This document shows positions 28,831 to 36,097 of a stretch of DNA of 64,000 nucleotides, one piece after another (position 1 is the stretch's first letter; every line of letters starts with the position of its first letter). The position numbers were made by a program, and so were the translations under genes. The stretch covers positions 310,001 through 374,000 of the forward strand of contig JAJBTZ010000090.1 of assembly GCA_020860605.1 (NCBI GenBank), read 5' to 3'. This DNA comes from Ruminococcus sp. GTDB lineage: Bacteria; Bacillota; Clostridia; Oscillospirales; Ruminococcaceae. The notes below the pieces were generated by a model. That model made no database searches, was not told the DNA's origin, and worked only from the letters and a program-made list of their open reading frames with translations.

Positions 28831-30005
28831 GCTGCTTCCTCCGTGTCTGTATATGTACTTTCAACCATTCGGTCGAGGGTTTTTATTTCGTCGAATGCTT
28901 TTATAATCTCCATGTCGTAGAACTCGCAGCTGGTGCGATCATAGTGGGTGCCAGTGGTGTCCCAGAGAACCGGGCACATGCCCCTTATGTATGCTGCTTC
29001 GCAGACTGAGGTGATATAGTTTCTGATCTGATCGGGCATCTTGTTCGAAGTCGTGCAGCCGTATTCACCGATTATGACAGGAATTCCGTTCGAGACATAG
29101 GTATCATACAGTAGATCCATTATTGAGTCGAGATAGGCGTAATCCGATTCGGTTCCCCAAGTTGTCTCAGCCTTGCCCCAGGAAGCGTCTTCTTCGATTA
29201 CAGCAAATGTCGATGGAGCATAGTAGTGAACGGAGATGGCGTATCTATTTGAAGGATCGTCTGGCAGGACGAAAAGCTCGTCGCAGGTGAGCTCTGGGTC
29301 GGTGGCGTAGCCTGCGATCAGAAGGTGCCTTAGCTCGTTGTTTCCGCCAGAGGCTCTGACGATATCCACGAAGGTCTGATTGATTTCACCGAGGAGAGCG
29401 AAGGCTTCTTCCTTGCCCTCCGTAGAGTTGCCGTAGCGGTTCCAGATGTCGTCCCAGCAACCTTCCTCGTTGAGGGATTCAAACATGAGGTCTAAAGAGT
29501 AGTCCTTAAAGGCCTCGCTGAGCTGAGTCCAGATGCTTGTGTACTTTTCCATGCACTCGTCTTTATCGGTCGAGAAGCCTTCCCACCAGCCACCGTCCCA
29601 ATGGATGTTGACGATAGCCTTCATTCCGGCGTCGAGAACCCAGTCGACGATCTCCTGAACTCGAGCGAGATATTCCTCATTGATGGTGTAATCCTCAGCC
29701 ATCATATTTGACCAGGCGACAGGGATTCGGATTACTCCGAAGCCTAAATCAGCATAGCCCTGGATGATTCTTTCTGTGATCTCAGGGCTGCCCCAGGCAG
29801 TCTCGTATTCACGGACGGTTTCCTTCGTGAAGCCTGAACACTCCATGGTATTGCCCAGATTGATTCCAAGACCCATGCTCAGGACGAAGTCCATCGTGCT
29901 CATGTCTTCTGACGTTGTCGAGCTGTTGGAAGTGCTCGAGCAACCAGCGAAAATTGTCATAACCAGCACTAACGCTGTCAGAACCGATATAATTTTTTTA
30001 TACAT
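28827..30005 (-). CDS. Glycoside hydrolase family 5 lipoprotein (endoglucanase/mannanase type)
   Basis: Secreted lipoprotein: a signal peptide with lipobox IFAGC (Cys22), then a Ser/Thr linker and a (beta/alpha)8 GH5 domain from about residue 38. GH5 marks: LGINLGNTME (46-55), VIRIPVAWSN (91-100), NIHWDGGWW (133-141), the acid/base Glu180 in ESLNEEG, SVHYYAP (258-264), and the nucleophile Glu314 in VIIGEYGC. The acid/base context is N-E-E-G rather than the commoner N-E-P. Substrate (cellulose, mannan or xyloglucan) is not fixed by sequence. It is the first gene of a two-gene operon with the CE2 esterase. Confidence 0.88.
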   Translation of the reverse strand: MYKKIISVLTALVLVMTIFAGCSSTSNSSTTSEDMSTMDFVLSMGLGINLGNTMECSGFTKETVREYETAWGSPEITERIIQGYADLGFGVIRIPVAWSNMMAEDYTINEEYLARVQEIVDWVLDAGMKAIVNIHWDGGWWEGFSTDKDECMEKYTSIWTQLSEAFKDYSLDLMFESLNEEGCWDDIWNRYGNSTEGKEEAFALLGEINQTFVDIVRASGGNNELRHLLIAGYATDPELTCDELFVLPDDPSNRYAISVHYYAPSTFAVIEEDASWGKAETTWGTESDYAYLDSIMDLLYDTYVSNGIPVIIGEYGCTTSNKMPDQIRNYITSVCEAAYIRGMCPVLWDTTGTHYDRTSCEFYDMEIIKAFDEIKTLDRMVESTYTDTEEAA

Positions 30006-30065
30006 CGCCTTATATTACCTCCACATAGTGTTTAACGCGGGAATAATCCCATCCCAATACTATCA

Positions 30066-30094
30066 AGTATACAGTATAGCGAGGACTTTTTCAA
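30066..30094 (-). promoter_or_regulatory. Promoter of GH5-CE2 operon
   Basis: -35 TTGAAA (30089-30094), 17-base spacer, -10 TATACT (30066-30071) on the minus strand. Confidence 0.65.
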
Positions 30095-30113
30095 GAATTT
30101 CTGAAAATTATAT

Positions 30114-30142
30114 TTGCATTTTCTTTGACATTGTGCTATACT
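30114..30142 (+). promoter_or_regulatory. Promoter of HAD phosphatase gene
   Basis: -35 TTGCAT (30114-30119), 17-base spacer, -10 TATACT (30137-30142). A TTGACA at 30125-30130 lies inside the spacer and is probably fortuitous. Confidence 0.6.
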
Positions 30143-30172
30143 ATCCTGATATCTAAATAGGAGGTAAGAAAT

Positions 30173-30937
30173 TTGAAATTATTATTGTTTGATTTGGACG
30201 GCACATTACTTCACCACGACAAAACCTTGTCGGAAAGAACCATTAAGACTCTTGAACGCTGCCGTGAACAGGGATACATATTGGGAATCGCCACTGCCAG
30301 AGGCGAATACAGCATCGGAAAATTCATCGACGCCTTCAAGCCGAAGGTGGTCATCTCAAACAGCGGAGCTCAGGTCAGAGCTTATGGAGAAATAGTCCAC
30401 AAAGCGTCCTTCCCCGTTTCCGAGACCAGAAGAATCTTGGGCCTGATAAAAGAAATCTGCGGTGACAACAACATCATGGTCGACACCGACGGCAGAGAAT
30501 ACCGGAACTTCATCTACACCGGCGACCGCCTCGGCTGGGACTGGGGCGAGATAGTCATCGACGACTTCAGTGACTTCAACGTCGAAGCCCTGAAAATCTG
30601 CACCGAAATCCCCGACCCCGAGGTCGCTCAGCGTATGATAAACGCCATCCCCGAATACTACTGCGGTCGCTACTCCGACGGCTTCTGGCACGAAATCGGC
30701 AAGCGTGAAGTCACAAAAGCCTACGGCGTCCAAAAACTCTGCGAAACCGGCCTCTTCAACCTCTCCGACATCACCGCCTTCGGCGACGAATTCACTGACA
30801 TCGGAATGCTAAAACTCTGCGGTACCGGCGTTGCTATGGGAAATGCGATTCCCGAGACCAAGGAAGCAGCGGATATTGTCATCGGGACGAATGATGATGA
30901 CGGCGTTGCCGAGTATCTTGAAAGTCTGCTTAAGTGA
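30173..30937 (+). CDS. HAD superfamily hydrolase, Cof-type (class IIB)
   Basis: Phosphatase acting on a small metabolite such as a sugar or nucleotide phosphate. Motif I LLFDLDGTLL (Asp7, Asp9), motif II in GIATARG (about 42-48), motif III lysine near REVTKAYGVQKLC (about 180), motif IV FGDEFTDIGML (about 203-213), with a C2B cap between motifs II and III. The start is TTG at 30173, supported by AGGAGGT 8 bases upstream. Codons from about 30290 to 30830 end in C far more than in neighbouring genes, and this changes sharply in the last 100 bases. The substrate is unknown. Confidence 0.9.
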   Translation: MKLLLFDLDGTLLHHDKTLSERTIKTLERCREQGYILGIATARGEYSIGKFIDAFKPKVVISNSGAQVRAYGEIVHKASFPVSETRRILGLIKEICGDNNIMVDTDGREYRNFIYTGDRLGWDWGEIVIDDFSDFNVEALKICTEIPDPEVAQRMINAIPEYYCGRYSDGFWHEIGKREVTKAYGVQKLCETGLFNLSDITAFGDEFTDIGMLKLCGTGVAMGNAIPETKEAADIVIGTNDDDGVAEYLESLLK

Positions 30938-30943
30938 ATATAA

Positions 30944-30968
30944 AAAAGCGAGGCTGTGCCTCGCTTTT
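30944..30968. terminator. Bidirectional terminator after HAD gene
   Basis: Perfect 11-bp stem AAAAGCGAGGC / GCCTCGCTTTT with a 3-base loop, between convergent genes. Confidence 0.92.
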
Positions 30969-30977
30969 ATTATGGGT

Positions 30978-31637
30978 CTATTCTTCTATTTCTGATTGCT
31001 CCTCAGGCTGCTCGATTAGCTTCGTCTGCTCTGGCAGCTCTTCGACTATATCCTCAGTCTGATTTTTCTTATGGAAGGCAGCTGGAATCTTAGCAACACC
31101 GCCTTTTGTCGTTTCAATAGCATCTGAAACAACCTGCTTCGCTTTTTCACTTCGCTCGGCACGCTTTTCGGACTTTTCGAGGGCAAGTTGCTCTCTTTTC
31201 CTCTCCTGCTCCTCTAATATTCGCTTACTCTCATCAATAACAGCTCGAGTTATGTATTTGACCTCAACGCTTGTGCCAGGTTCAACCTTCTTGTTAGCAT
31301 GAGGAACTGTCAAAATTACTTGTCCATCAAAGCACTCGCAATACTTAACATCTGCTTCCTGCATCTTGGCCTCGACAAGATGCGACGTTAACCCGCAATT
31401 GCTCAAGGCATCAACCGCTTCACCTACACTATAAATCATATCAGCACTGCATAAATCAGGAATTGGCACAAGGCTTCTTCTCCTCTCCATAACCATGCCA
31501 GCCCTTTCGCTGACATCATCTATGAGAGGCTTAGATAGCTTATAGACGCCAACCACAGCTCCTGTCACCAAGGTAGCCAAAGCAGCAGCAGCTTGAACCT
31601 TGTCGCCGAATTCATCAGTAGATTTATTATCGCTCAC
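30978..31637 (-). CDS. Hypothetical protein with PASTA-like domain and charged helical tail
   Basis: Not a recognised family. I start at GTG 31637 (MSDNKSTDEF, 219 residues), with AAAGG 9 bases before it; an upstream in-frame GTG at 31646 overlaps that site. Residues 14-35 form a hydrophobic stretch (VQAAAALATLVTGAVVGVYKL). Residues 55-130 read like a PASTA-type domain: LVPIPDLCSADMI..EAVDALSNCGL...VEPGTSVEVKYIT. The tail (135-219) is Lys/Glu/Arg-rich and helical, ending in Glu/Gln-rich repeats. PASTA domains normally sense cell-wall fragments on Ser/Thr kinases or PBPs; no kinase is present here. Function unknown. Confidence 0.65.
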   Translation of the reverse strand: MSDNKSTDEFGDKVQAAAALATLVTGAVVGVYKLSKPLIDDVSERAGMVMERRRSLVPIPDLCSADMIYSVGEAVDALSNCGLTSHLVEAKMQEADVKYCECFDGQVILTVPHANKKVEPGTSVEVKYITRAVIDESKRILEEQERKREQLALEKSEKRAERSEKAKQVVSDAIETTKGGVAKIPAAFHKKNQTEDIVEELPEQTKLIEQPEEQSEIEE

Positions 31638-31714
31638 AAATATCACCCTTTCACTTATATGGATATTGTATCACATAACGATAAAGTTGTAAAGCAGTTT
31701 TTAAGGAAAATACA

Positions 31715-31740
31715 AAAAGAGTGGTTTTGGCCACTCTTTT
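31715..31740. terminator. Terminator downstream of the PAS protein gene
   Basis: AAAAGAGTGG / CCACTCTTTT perfect 10-bp stem with a 6-base loop and, on the minus strand, a run of five T. Confidence 0.88.
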
Positions 31741-31748
31741 GGGTTAAT

Positions 31749-32111
31749 TCAGGCTTCGGGTTTCTCATGCAACCGGCTTTCGTGCTTTTCGTAGTAACCG
31801 ATGAGGGTGCCGGTGGAGTCTCGGAGGGCGACTATGTAGACGTCGGTGTCTTCGCCTCCCCAGTTTTTTGTGTAGGTGTAGACTTTGTTCAGGCTGGGGT
31901 CATTTAAGAACTTTTCGAAGACTGAGAGGATTATCGACTTCGAGTGCTCATTGTGGCAGGCGAAGATGGACTGGCCGAGGAGGGCTACTCCGCCTCGCTT
32001 GGCATAGCGTTTTACAGCGGTGGGGTTCATGTAAGTGATTATGTGATTTATGTCGCAGATGACGATTGGCTCGTCGTCGGCGTCGACTAAGGCTTTGAAA
32101 TATTCGGGCAT
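31749..32111 (-). CDS. PAS-domain-only protein
   Basis: A single PAS fold in 120 residues: ALVDADDEPIVICDINHIITYMNPTAVKRY is the PAS N-terminal beta-alpha core, GQSIFACHNEHSKSII the middle helix, and TYTKNWGGEDTDVYIVALRDSTGTLIGYYE the C-terminal strands. The conserved CHNE(H)S segment is seen in PAS proteins of Firmicutes with PAS-9-like folds. No kinase, cyclase or HTH output is attached, so it may bind a ligand or act by protein contact. It is divergent from the Spo0A-C gene and shares an intergenic region with inverted repeats. The start at ATG 32111 follows GGAGG. Confidence 0.82.
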   Translation of the reverse strand: MPEYFKALVDADDEPIVICDINHIITYMNPTAVKRYAKRGGVALLGQSIFACHNEHSKSIILSVFEKFLNDPSLNKVYTYTKNWGGEDTDVYIVALRDSTGTLIGYYEKHESRLHEKPEA

Positions 32112-32142
32112 TTCTGATCCTCCATATCTGATTTGATGGCTT

Positions 32143-32171
32143 ATTGTAGCATATTTTTGTGGGAGTGTCAA
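32143..32171 (-). promoter_or_regulatory. Promoter of PAS protein gene
   Basis: -35 TTGACA (32166-32171), 17-base spacer, extended -10 TGCTACAAT (hexamer 32143-32148) on the minus strand. Confidence 0.75.
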
Positions 32172-32190
32172 GTGTCAGAAGAAATTTAAC

Positions 32191-32219
32191 TGCGAAAAGC
32201 ACTTAAAAAATTTTTCGCA
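32191..32219. repeat. Inverted repeat in the PAS / Spo0A-C intergenic region
   Basis: Perfect 8-bp arms TGCGAAAA and TTTTCGCA separated by 13 A/T-rich bases. It sits between divergent promoters; possible operator or small hairpin. Confidence 0.5.
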
Positions 32220-32280
32220 TAAAGCCGTGAAAGCCTCCTGACAGATTATGAGGGCTACACTGTCAAAAGAATTTTTAAAA

Positions 32281-32297
32281 TTCGACAATATTCGACT
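32281..32297. promoter_or_regulatory. Tandem Spo0A-binding sites (0A boxes)
   Basis: TTCGACA at 32281-32287 is the exact complement of the 0A box TGTCGAA, and TTCGACT at 32291-32297 matches it at 6 of 7. They are spaced by 10 bases, one helical turn, and the second abuts the -35 element of the Spo0A-C gene. Confidence 0.6.
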
Positions 32298-32324
32298 TGC
32301 TATGTGCAAAATGTGTGGTATAAT
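32297..32324 (+). promoter_or_regulatory. Promoter of the Spo0A-C protein gene
   Basis: -35 TTGCTA (32297-32302), 16-base spacer, -10 TATAAT (32319-32324). The 0A boxes lie directly upstream. Confidence 0.7.
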
Positions 32325-32373
32325 GTAGGAAATCGACGTGCAAAGTCGTTTAATATTAATTTGGGGGTACTGT

Positions 32374-32871
32374 ATGAAAAGAATAAAATTAATTGTGGAA
32401 ATGGATGAATTACACTGGGAGGATTTCATTGAAATGCTCAACGAGTCTGGATTGCCTGTGAATATTACGGCGATGTCGGTTGGCGAAAATGACGGTTATA
32501 GCACAAAGGAACTGGCGATACAACAATTCTTGCCTACCCTTTTGACCAATCTCGGAATTCCCGTGAGCCTTCGAGGCTATGATTACATAAAAGCAGCGAT
32601 AATATTTGTTCTTGAGGACCCAACTTATCTCCAACGCAAGGTCACATCAAGGCTGTATCCAGCTATCGCAAAGGAGTTCGGAACAAAGTCACCTAGAGTT
32701 GAAAGGGCAATCAGGCATGCTGTTACCGTCTCTTGGGATCGAGGAGACAGAAGCTATCTTAACAGACTTTTCGGCAACAGAATTTCTGAATTGACTGGAA
32801 AGCCAACCAATTCAGAGTATATTGCAAGAATTGTAGAAGTTGTGAAGGTGGAAAATATGATTTCGGCGTAA
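32374..32871 (+). CDS. Spo0A C-terminal DNA-binding domain protein without receiver domain
   Basis: The 165 residues end in a clear Spo0A effector domain: LLTNLGIPVSLRGYDYIKAAI, YPAIAKEFGTKSPRVERAIRHAVTVSW (recognition helix region, about 105-130), and GKPTNSEYIARI. The first 45 residues (MKRIKLIVEMDELHWEDF...) bear no resemblance to the phosphoacceptor receiver domain and lack its aspartates, so control by phosphorelay is not expected. It may compete with or imitate Spo0A at 0A boxes, two of which lie in its own promoter. The start ATG 32374 has a G-rich but atypical ribosome-binding site (GGGGG). A receiver-less paralogue is seen in some Clostridia; its function is unknown to me. Confidence 0.85.
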   Translation: MKRIKLIVEMDELHWEDFIEMLNESGLPVNITAMSVGENDGYSTKELAIQQFLPTLLTNLGIPVSLRGYDYIKAAIIFVLEDPTYLQRKVTSRLYPAIAKEFGTKSPRVERAIRHAVTVSWDRGDRSYLNRLFGNRISELTGKPTNSEYIARIVEVVKVENMISA

Positions 32872-32872
32872 G

Positions 32873-32986
32873 TTGGATCAAAATAGACGCTACCTGCAGT
32901 GGCGTGGCCAAATAAGTCAGTCACAGTACGTGGACTTTATGAAGGAAAAAGTTGGAGCTGATTGCACAATGACAAAGAACATTTAA
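32873..32986 (+). CDS. Possible 37-residue small protein (TTG start)
   Basis: A TTG-initiated frame begins 2 bases after the Spo0A-C stop and ends 1 base before the terminator stem at 32987. The product (RRYLQWRGQISQSQYVDFMK and on) is charged and helical-looking with ordinary codon use. The ribosome-binding site is poor, so it may be untranslated 3' sequence or a gene remnant. Confidence 0.3.
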   Translation: MDQNRRYLQWRGQISQSQYVDFMKEKVGADCTMTKNI

Positions 32987-33020
32987 TGCAAAAAGAGCGG
33001 TTTTGGACCGCTCTTTTGCA
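32987..33020. terminator. Bidirectional terminator after Spo0A-C gene
   Basis: Stem with core AAAAGAGCGG / CCGCTCTTTT extended by TGCA on both sides, 7-base loop, between convergent genes. Confidence 0.9.
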
Positions 33021-33043
33021 AGTTAGGAAGGTATTATAATATA

Positions 33044-35035
33044 TTAGAAGGGATTTTCAACTGAATAGTCTTCGAAGCTGGTGAGTTCGCTGGCGCCAGA
33101 GGTGTCGACGGTGGTCGAATAAGACTCAACGGTGATAGTATACTCGCTGTCGCCAGTGACGTAGACGGTACCATCGGAGCTTAAGATGGTGACGGTGTTG
33201 CCGTCAGCATCGGTGATGGTACCTTCGCAGTAGAGGTTCGTGACGGTACTGTAATTGGTCACAATCCAGGTCGAGGTGGAGTCGATGTAGACGTTGCACT
33301 CGCCATTGCCACCATTTCCAGCGTTAGATTCATCATCGACGAAGTAGCCTGTGAGGAGGCTGCCATCAAGCATGTAGAAGTCGAGATTGCTGATACTGTC
33401 ATAGATGACGGCTCCCTCCATCTCCTGCTTACGGGCAGTGAAGCTGCAGTCAGCGCCGTTCGAACCAGTCGAGCCCCAGCCACGCTGGTTCGAGTTGCCG
33501 GTGCATTTGAGGAAGAATTCTGATTCTTCAGCATAGGTGATGTCAACACTGCTGATTAAGAAGGTGCTCTCGGTGTTTGTGGTGTAGAACATGCCACCGT
33601 TGTTGGCGGTGAGTGAGCCACCGATCATCATAAAAGTGCCGTTACCGACTTCAGAGTCGCCAGACATGCTCTGGTAGACGATGACGTTCCAGGTGCAGTC
33701 ATTCTGCGAGCTGTCCTGCATGTATCCGCTAAGATCACAGTCGAAGAGACGAATCGTATTGAGGCCTTCAATGCAGATGGCTTCGGAGGAATTCGCAGTG
33801 AGAGTAGCGTTTGCAACGGTGATGTCTGCGGTGCTGTAGACCGCAGGAGAGCCTGTGCCGTTGGAGGTGTAGGTTCCGCCATCTACTACCATCGTACCAC
33901 TGCCACGGTCACTTCTGATGGCTGCTGAGGACTCACCAGAGGTGCTCACTGTAAGGTTCCAGGCATAGAGAGTTCCGCCACCAGCGACGTGGATGCCACC
34001 AGAGGTGTCCTGCTCGGTAGTGATGGTTGTATCACTGACATAGGCAACGCCATTGCTATAAGCGAAGACTCCTGCACCGCCTGCTGAATCGGAGGTGATG
34101 GTAGAATTAGTTATTCTAAGTGTGCCACTTGTTACTAGGGCACTTGCTCCGACGCCGTAGAAGCTCGAGTTATCGCCACCTGTCGAGTTGGAGGAAATTC
34201 TCGAGATGGTGCTGTCTGAAATAGTGATGTCACCAGAAGTGACGAGAATCGCATTCTCATCAGAGCCGGTTGAGGAGTAGTCCATATCTGAGTAAGTTCC
34301 GTCCTCGGTGTAGGTTACGGCTGCATCGTAGCTGTCGACGCCTGAGGAGGAGCCTCCGCCCATGCCACCGCCGTTGGAGAGATTCTCCATGCCGGTGGAA
34401 ACTTCGCCGACGACTATAGAAGTGATTTCTCCGTCTTCATCAACAGTAAAGGTCAGAGTGTCGCCTGCCGAAATGTCGGAAAGAGTCAGGCTGTTGCCGT
34501 CGGTGTCGGTGATGACTGACTCGTCGGAGACGATGAGAGCGACAGTGAAGGTGTTGTCGGAGCTTTCAGAGGGCTCTTCGGTTACATCAGCGAGCTGGTC
34601 GATTTCGTAGCTGCCAGTGGAGGAAGCTGGCTCAGCACCACCTTCACCCTCACCTTCTCCGTCAGGCTTGTCGGGGACTTCACCGTCGCCTCCGCCTTGG
34701 CCGTCATCAGATGGCATATCGGAGGGGGCATCTCCGCCTTCTCCGCCACCCATGTTACCCATGTCGCCCGTCTGCATGTCTCCGCCCATGCCCATCATGT
34801 CGGAGCTGCCATTTGAAAGAGCAACTGTAAGAGTAATTTCATATCCAGAGACCTCGGTAACGGTTCCCGAAAGAGTGCAGGAAACTAAAAAAGCTGCACC
34901 GACTGCTGAGTCGGAGACAGTTGAATCTGAGTCGCTGTCACCATCTGAGGTAACTTCCGAAGAACAGCCCATGAGCATGAAGGTCATGCTGAGGACTAAT
35001 ATTAATGAAAGAATTCTTTTGAATTTTGCGTTCAT
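33044..35035 (-). CDS. Beta-helix carbohydrate-binding-like surface lipoprotein
   Basis: A 663-residue exported lipoprotein with lipobox FMLMGC (Cys24). Residues 45-170 hold a beta domain interrupted by a Gly/Asp/Met/Glu-rich low-complexity stretch (about 80-140, GDMGNMGGGEGGDAPSDMP). Residues 225-560 show repeated short strands of the type ISDSTI, LRITNSTI, VADTTI and MVVDGGTY, as in right-handed parallel beta-helix proteins related to the carbohydrate-binding Cthe_2159 family (DUF4353). The C-terminus continues with beta sequence and no anchor. Likely a polysaccharide adhesin rather than an enzyme. Strong Ser/Thr/Gly/Asp bias is ordinary for such surface proteins. Confidence 0.7.
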   Translation of the reverse strand: MNAKFKRILSLILVLSMTFMLMGCSSEVTSDGDSDSDSTVSDSAVGAAFLVSCTLSGTVTEVSGYEITLTVALSNGSSDMMGMGGDMQTGDMGNMGGGEGGDAPSDMPSDDGQGGGDGEVPDKPDGEGEGEGGAEPASSTGSYEIDQLADVTEEPSESSDNTFTVALIVSDESVITDTDGNSLTLSDISAGDTLTFTVDEDGEITSIVVGEVSTGMENLSNGGGMGGGSSSGVDSYDAAVTYTEDGTYSDMDYSSTGSDENAILVTSGDITISDSTISRISSNSTGGDNSSFYGVGASALVTSGTLRITNSTITSDSAGGAGVFAYSNGVAYVSDTTITTEQDTSGGIHVAGGGTLYAWNLTVSTSGESSAAIRSDRGSGTMVVDGGTYTSNGTGSPAVYSTADITVANATLTANSSEAICIEGLNTIRLFDCDLSGYMQDSSQNDCTWNVIVYQSMSGDSEVGNGTFMMIGGSLTANNGGMFYTTNTESTFLISSVDITYAEESEFFLKCTGNSNQRGWGSTGSNGADCSFTARKQEMEGAVIYDSISNLDFYMLDGSLLTGYFVDDESNAGNGGNGECNVYIDSTSTWIVTNYSTVTNLYCEGTITDADGNTVTILSSDGTVYVTGDSEYTITVESYSTTVDTSGASELTSFEDYSVENPF

Positions 35036-35055
35036 AACGCTACATTCCTTTCTTT

Positions 35056-35095
35056 TTTAAGCTTTCGTGGAGTATGGTAACCCCTGAAGCTTAAA
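35056..35095. repeat. Inverted repeat in the leader of the beta-helix lipoprotein gene
   Basis: TTTAAGCTTTC (35056-35066) and GAAGCTTAAA (35086-35095) pair with one bulged T. It lies 20 bases upstream of the lipoprotein start; could be an mRNA hairpin or an operator. Confidence 0.45.
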
Positions 35096-35178
35096 TGAAC
35101 CTAAAAGTTTTTGTGAAAAATTCGGGATAAATTGAAATCAACAGATTTATCTGAAATGGCTTATTTGCGAAACAGATA

Positions 35179-35207
35179 TTGACCGAAGGCTTCAAATATG
35201 CTACAAT
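35179..35207 (+). promoter_or_regulatory. Promoter of SDR gene
   Basis: -35 TTGACC (35179-35184), 17-base spacer, extended -10 TGCTACAAT (hexamer 35202-35207). Confidence 0.7.
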
Positions 35208-35221
35208 CATATTGCAGAATC

Positions 35222-35243
35222 ATTTGCAACGAGTGTTGCAAAT
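35222..35243. promoter_or_regulatory. Palindromic operator candidate downstream of the SDR promoter
   Basis: Perfect 9-bp inverted repeat ATTTGCAAC-GAGT-GTTGCAAAT starting about 8 bases after the expected transcription start. Its position suits a repressor that blocks transcription; the regulator is not encoded next to it. Confidence 0.6.
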
Positions 35244-35278
35244 TTGCGAGAATATAGTTATGAAAGGATTTGATTTTC

Positions 35279-36022
35279 ATGAATCGTCTTGAAGGAAAGG
35301 TAGCCGTTATCACCGGTGCTAATTCTGGAGTTGGAGCAGAGACCGCAAAGCTCTTCGCTTCCGAGGGTGCAACTGTTGTTATCAGTGCCCGCAGACTCGA
35401 ACCGCTCAATGAAGTTGCAGAGGAAATCAGGAACGCAGGAGGAACTGTTGAAGTCGTCAAGACCGACATTTCCGACAACGAGTCCTGCAAGGCTCTCATC
35501 AACACAGCTGTTGAGAAGTTTGGCAAGCTCGACATCCTGGTCAACAATGCTGGAGTCCTCGAGGAAGGCCTCAAGCCTATCGACAGATTCACAGATGAGG
35601 ATTACGACTTTGTCACCTCCATTAACGAGAAGGGCACAATGAATTGCATCAGAGCCGCAACCAACGTTATGGGTGAATGGGCTTCTATCGTAAACGTTGC
35701 TTCAATTGCTGGCGAATATGGCTGCGGAGGAGCTGTTTACGTAGCTTCGAAGGCTGCTATTATCGGTATCACAAAGCACACTGCAATGAGATTTGCAGAC
35801 GCTCATATCAGATGCAATGCTGTCTGCCCCGGAACTATCCTCACTCCGATGGTTGCTGGAATGAATCAGAGCAACATGGATATCGACATGATTACCCAGA
35901 TGAGCAAGCACACCGACATCAGAGCTACTCCCTGCACTCCTAAGGACGTTGCAAACGTTATTTTGTTCCTTGCAAGTGACGAAGCGAAGCCAATCACTGG
36001 ACAGGCTATTATCAGCGATTAG
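35279..36022 (+). CDS. Short-chain dehydrogenase/reductase (SDR family)
   Basis: NAD(P)-dependent oxidoreductase with classical SDR motifs: cofactor glycines in VITGANSGVGAETA (about 9-22), NNAGVLEEG (about 86-94), catalytic Ser in NVASIAGEYG (about 138), and YVASK giving Tyr153/Lys157. Arg37/Arg38 after the second strand (SARRLE) suggest NADPH preference. At 247 residues the length is normal. I start at ATG 35279, with AAAGGA upstream. It is monocistronic, closed by a terminator and preceded by a palindromic operator candidate. The substrate is unknown; sugar or secondary alcohols are possible. Confidence 0.9.
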   Translation: MNRLEGKVAVITGANSGVGAETAKLFASEGATVVISARRLEPLNEVAEEIRNAGGTVEVVKTDISDNESCKALINTAVEKFGKLDILVNNAGVLEEGLKPIDRFTDEDYDFVTSINEKGTMNCIRAATNVMGEWASIVNVASIAGEYGCGGAVYVASKAAIIGITKHTAMRFADAHIRCNAVCPGTILTPMVAGMNQSNMDIDMITQMSKHTDIRATPCTPKDVANVILFLASDEAKPITGQAIISD

Positions 36023-36052
36023 GTTCTACCGTCTGATTATCTCAAAAGAAAA

Positions 36053-36082
36053 TCCCCCGAAGCTTTTTCGGGGGACTTTTTT
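36053..36082 (+). terminator. Terminator after SDR gene
   Basis: TCCCCCGAA / TTCGGGGGA stem followed by C and seven T. It is also in position to stop the convergent aquaporin transcript, though with a weaker T-run. Confidence 0.9.
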
Positions 36083-36097
36083 TATCTCGAAGAGATT

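Noticed and set aside
30125..30130. TTGACA as -35 of the HAD gene
   Set aside because: No -10 at proper distance; TTGCAT at 30114 gives a 17-base spacer to TATACT.
32873..32986. Frameshifted continuation of the Spo0A-C gene
   Set aside because: The Spo0A domain already ends normally before the stop, and the downstream frame has no resemblance to Spo0A.
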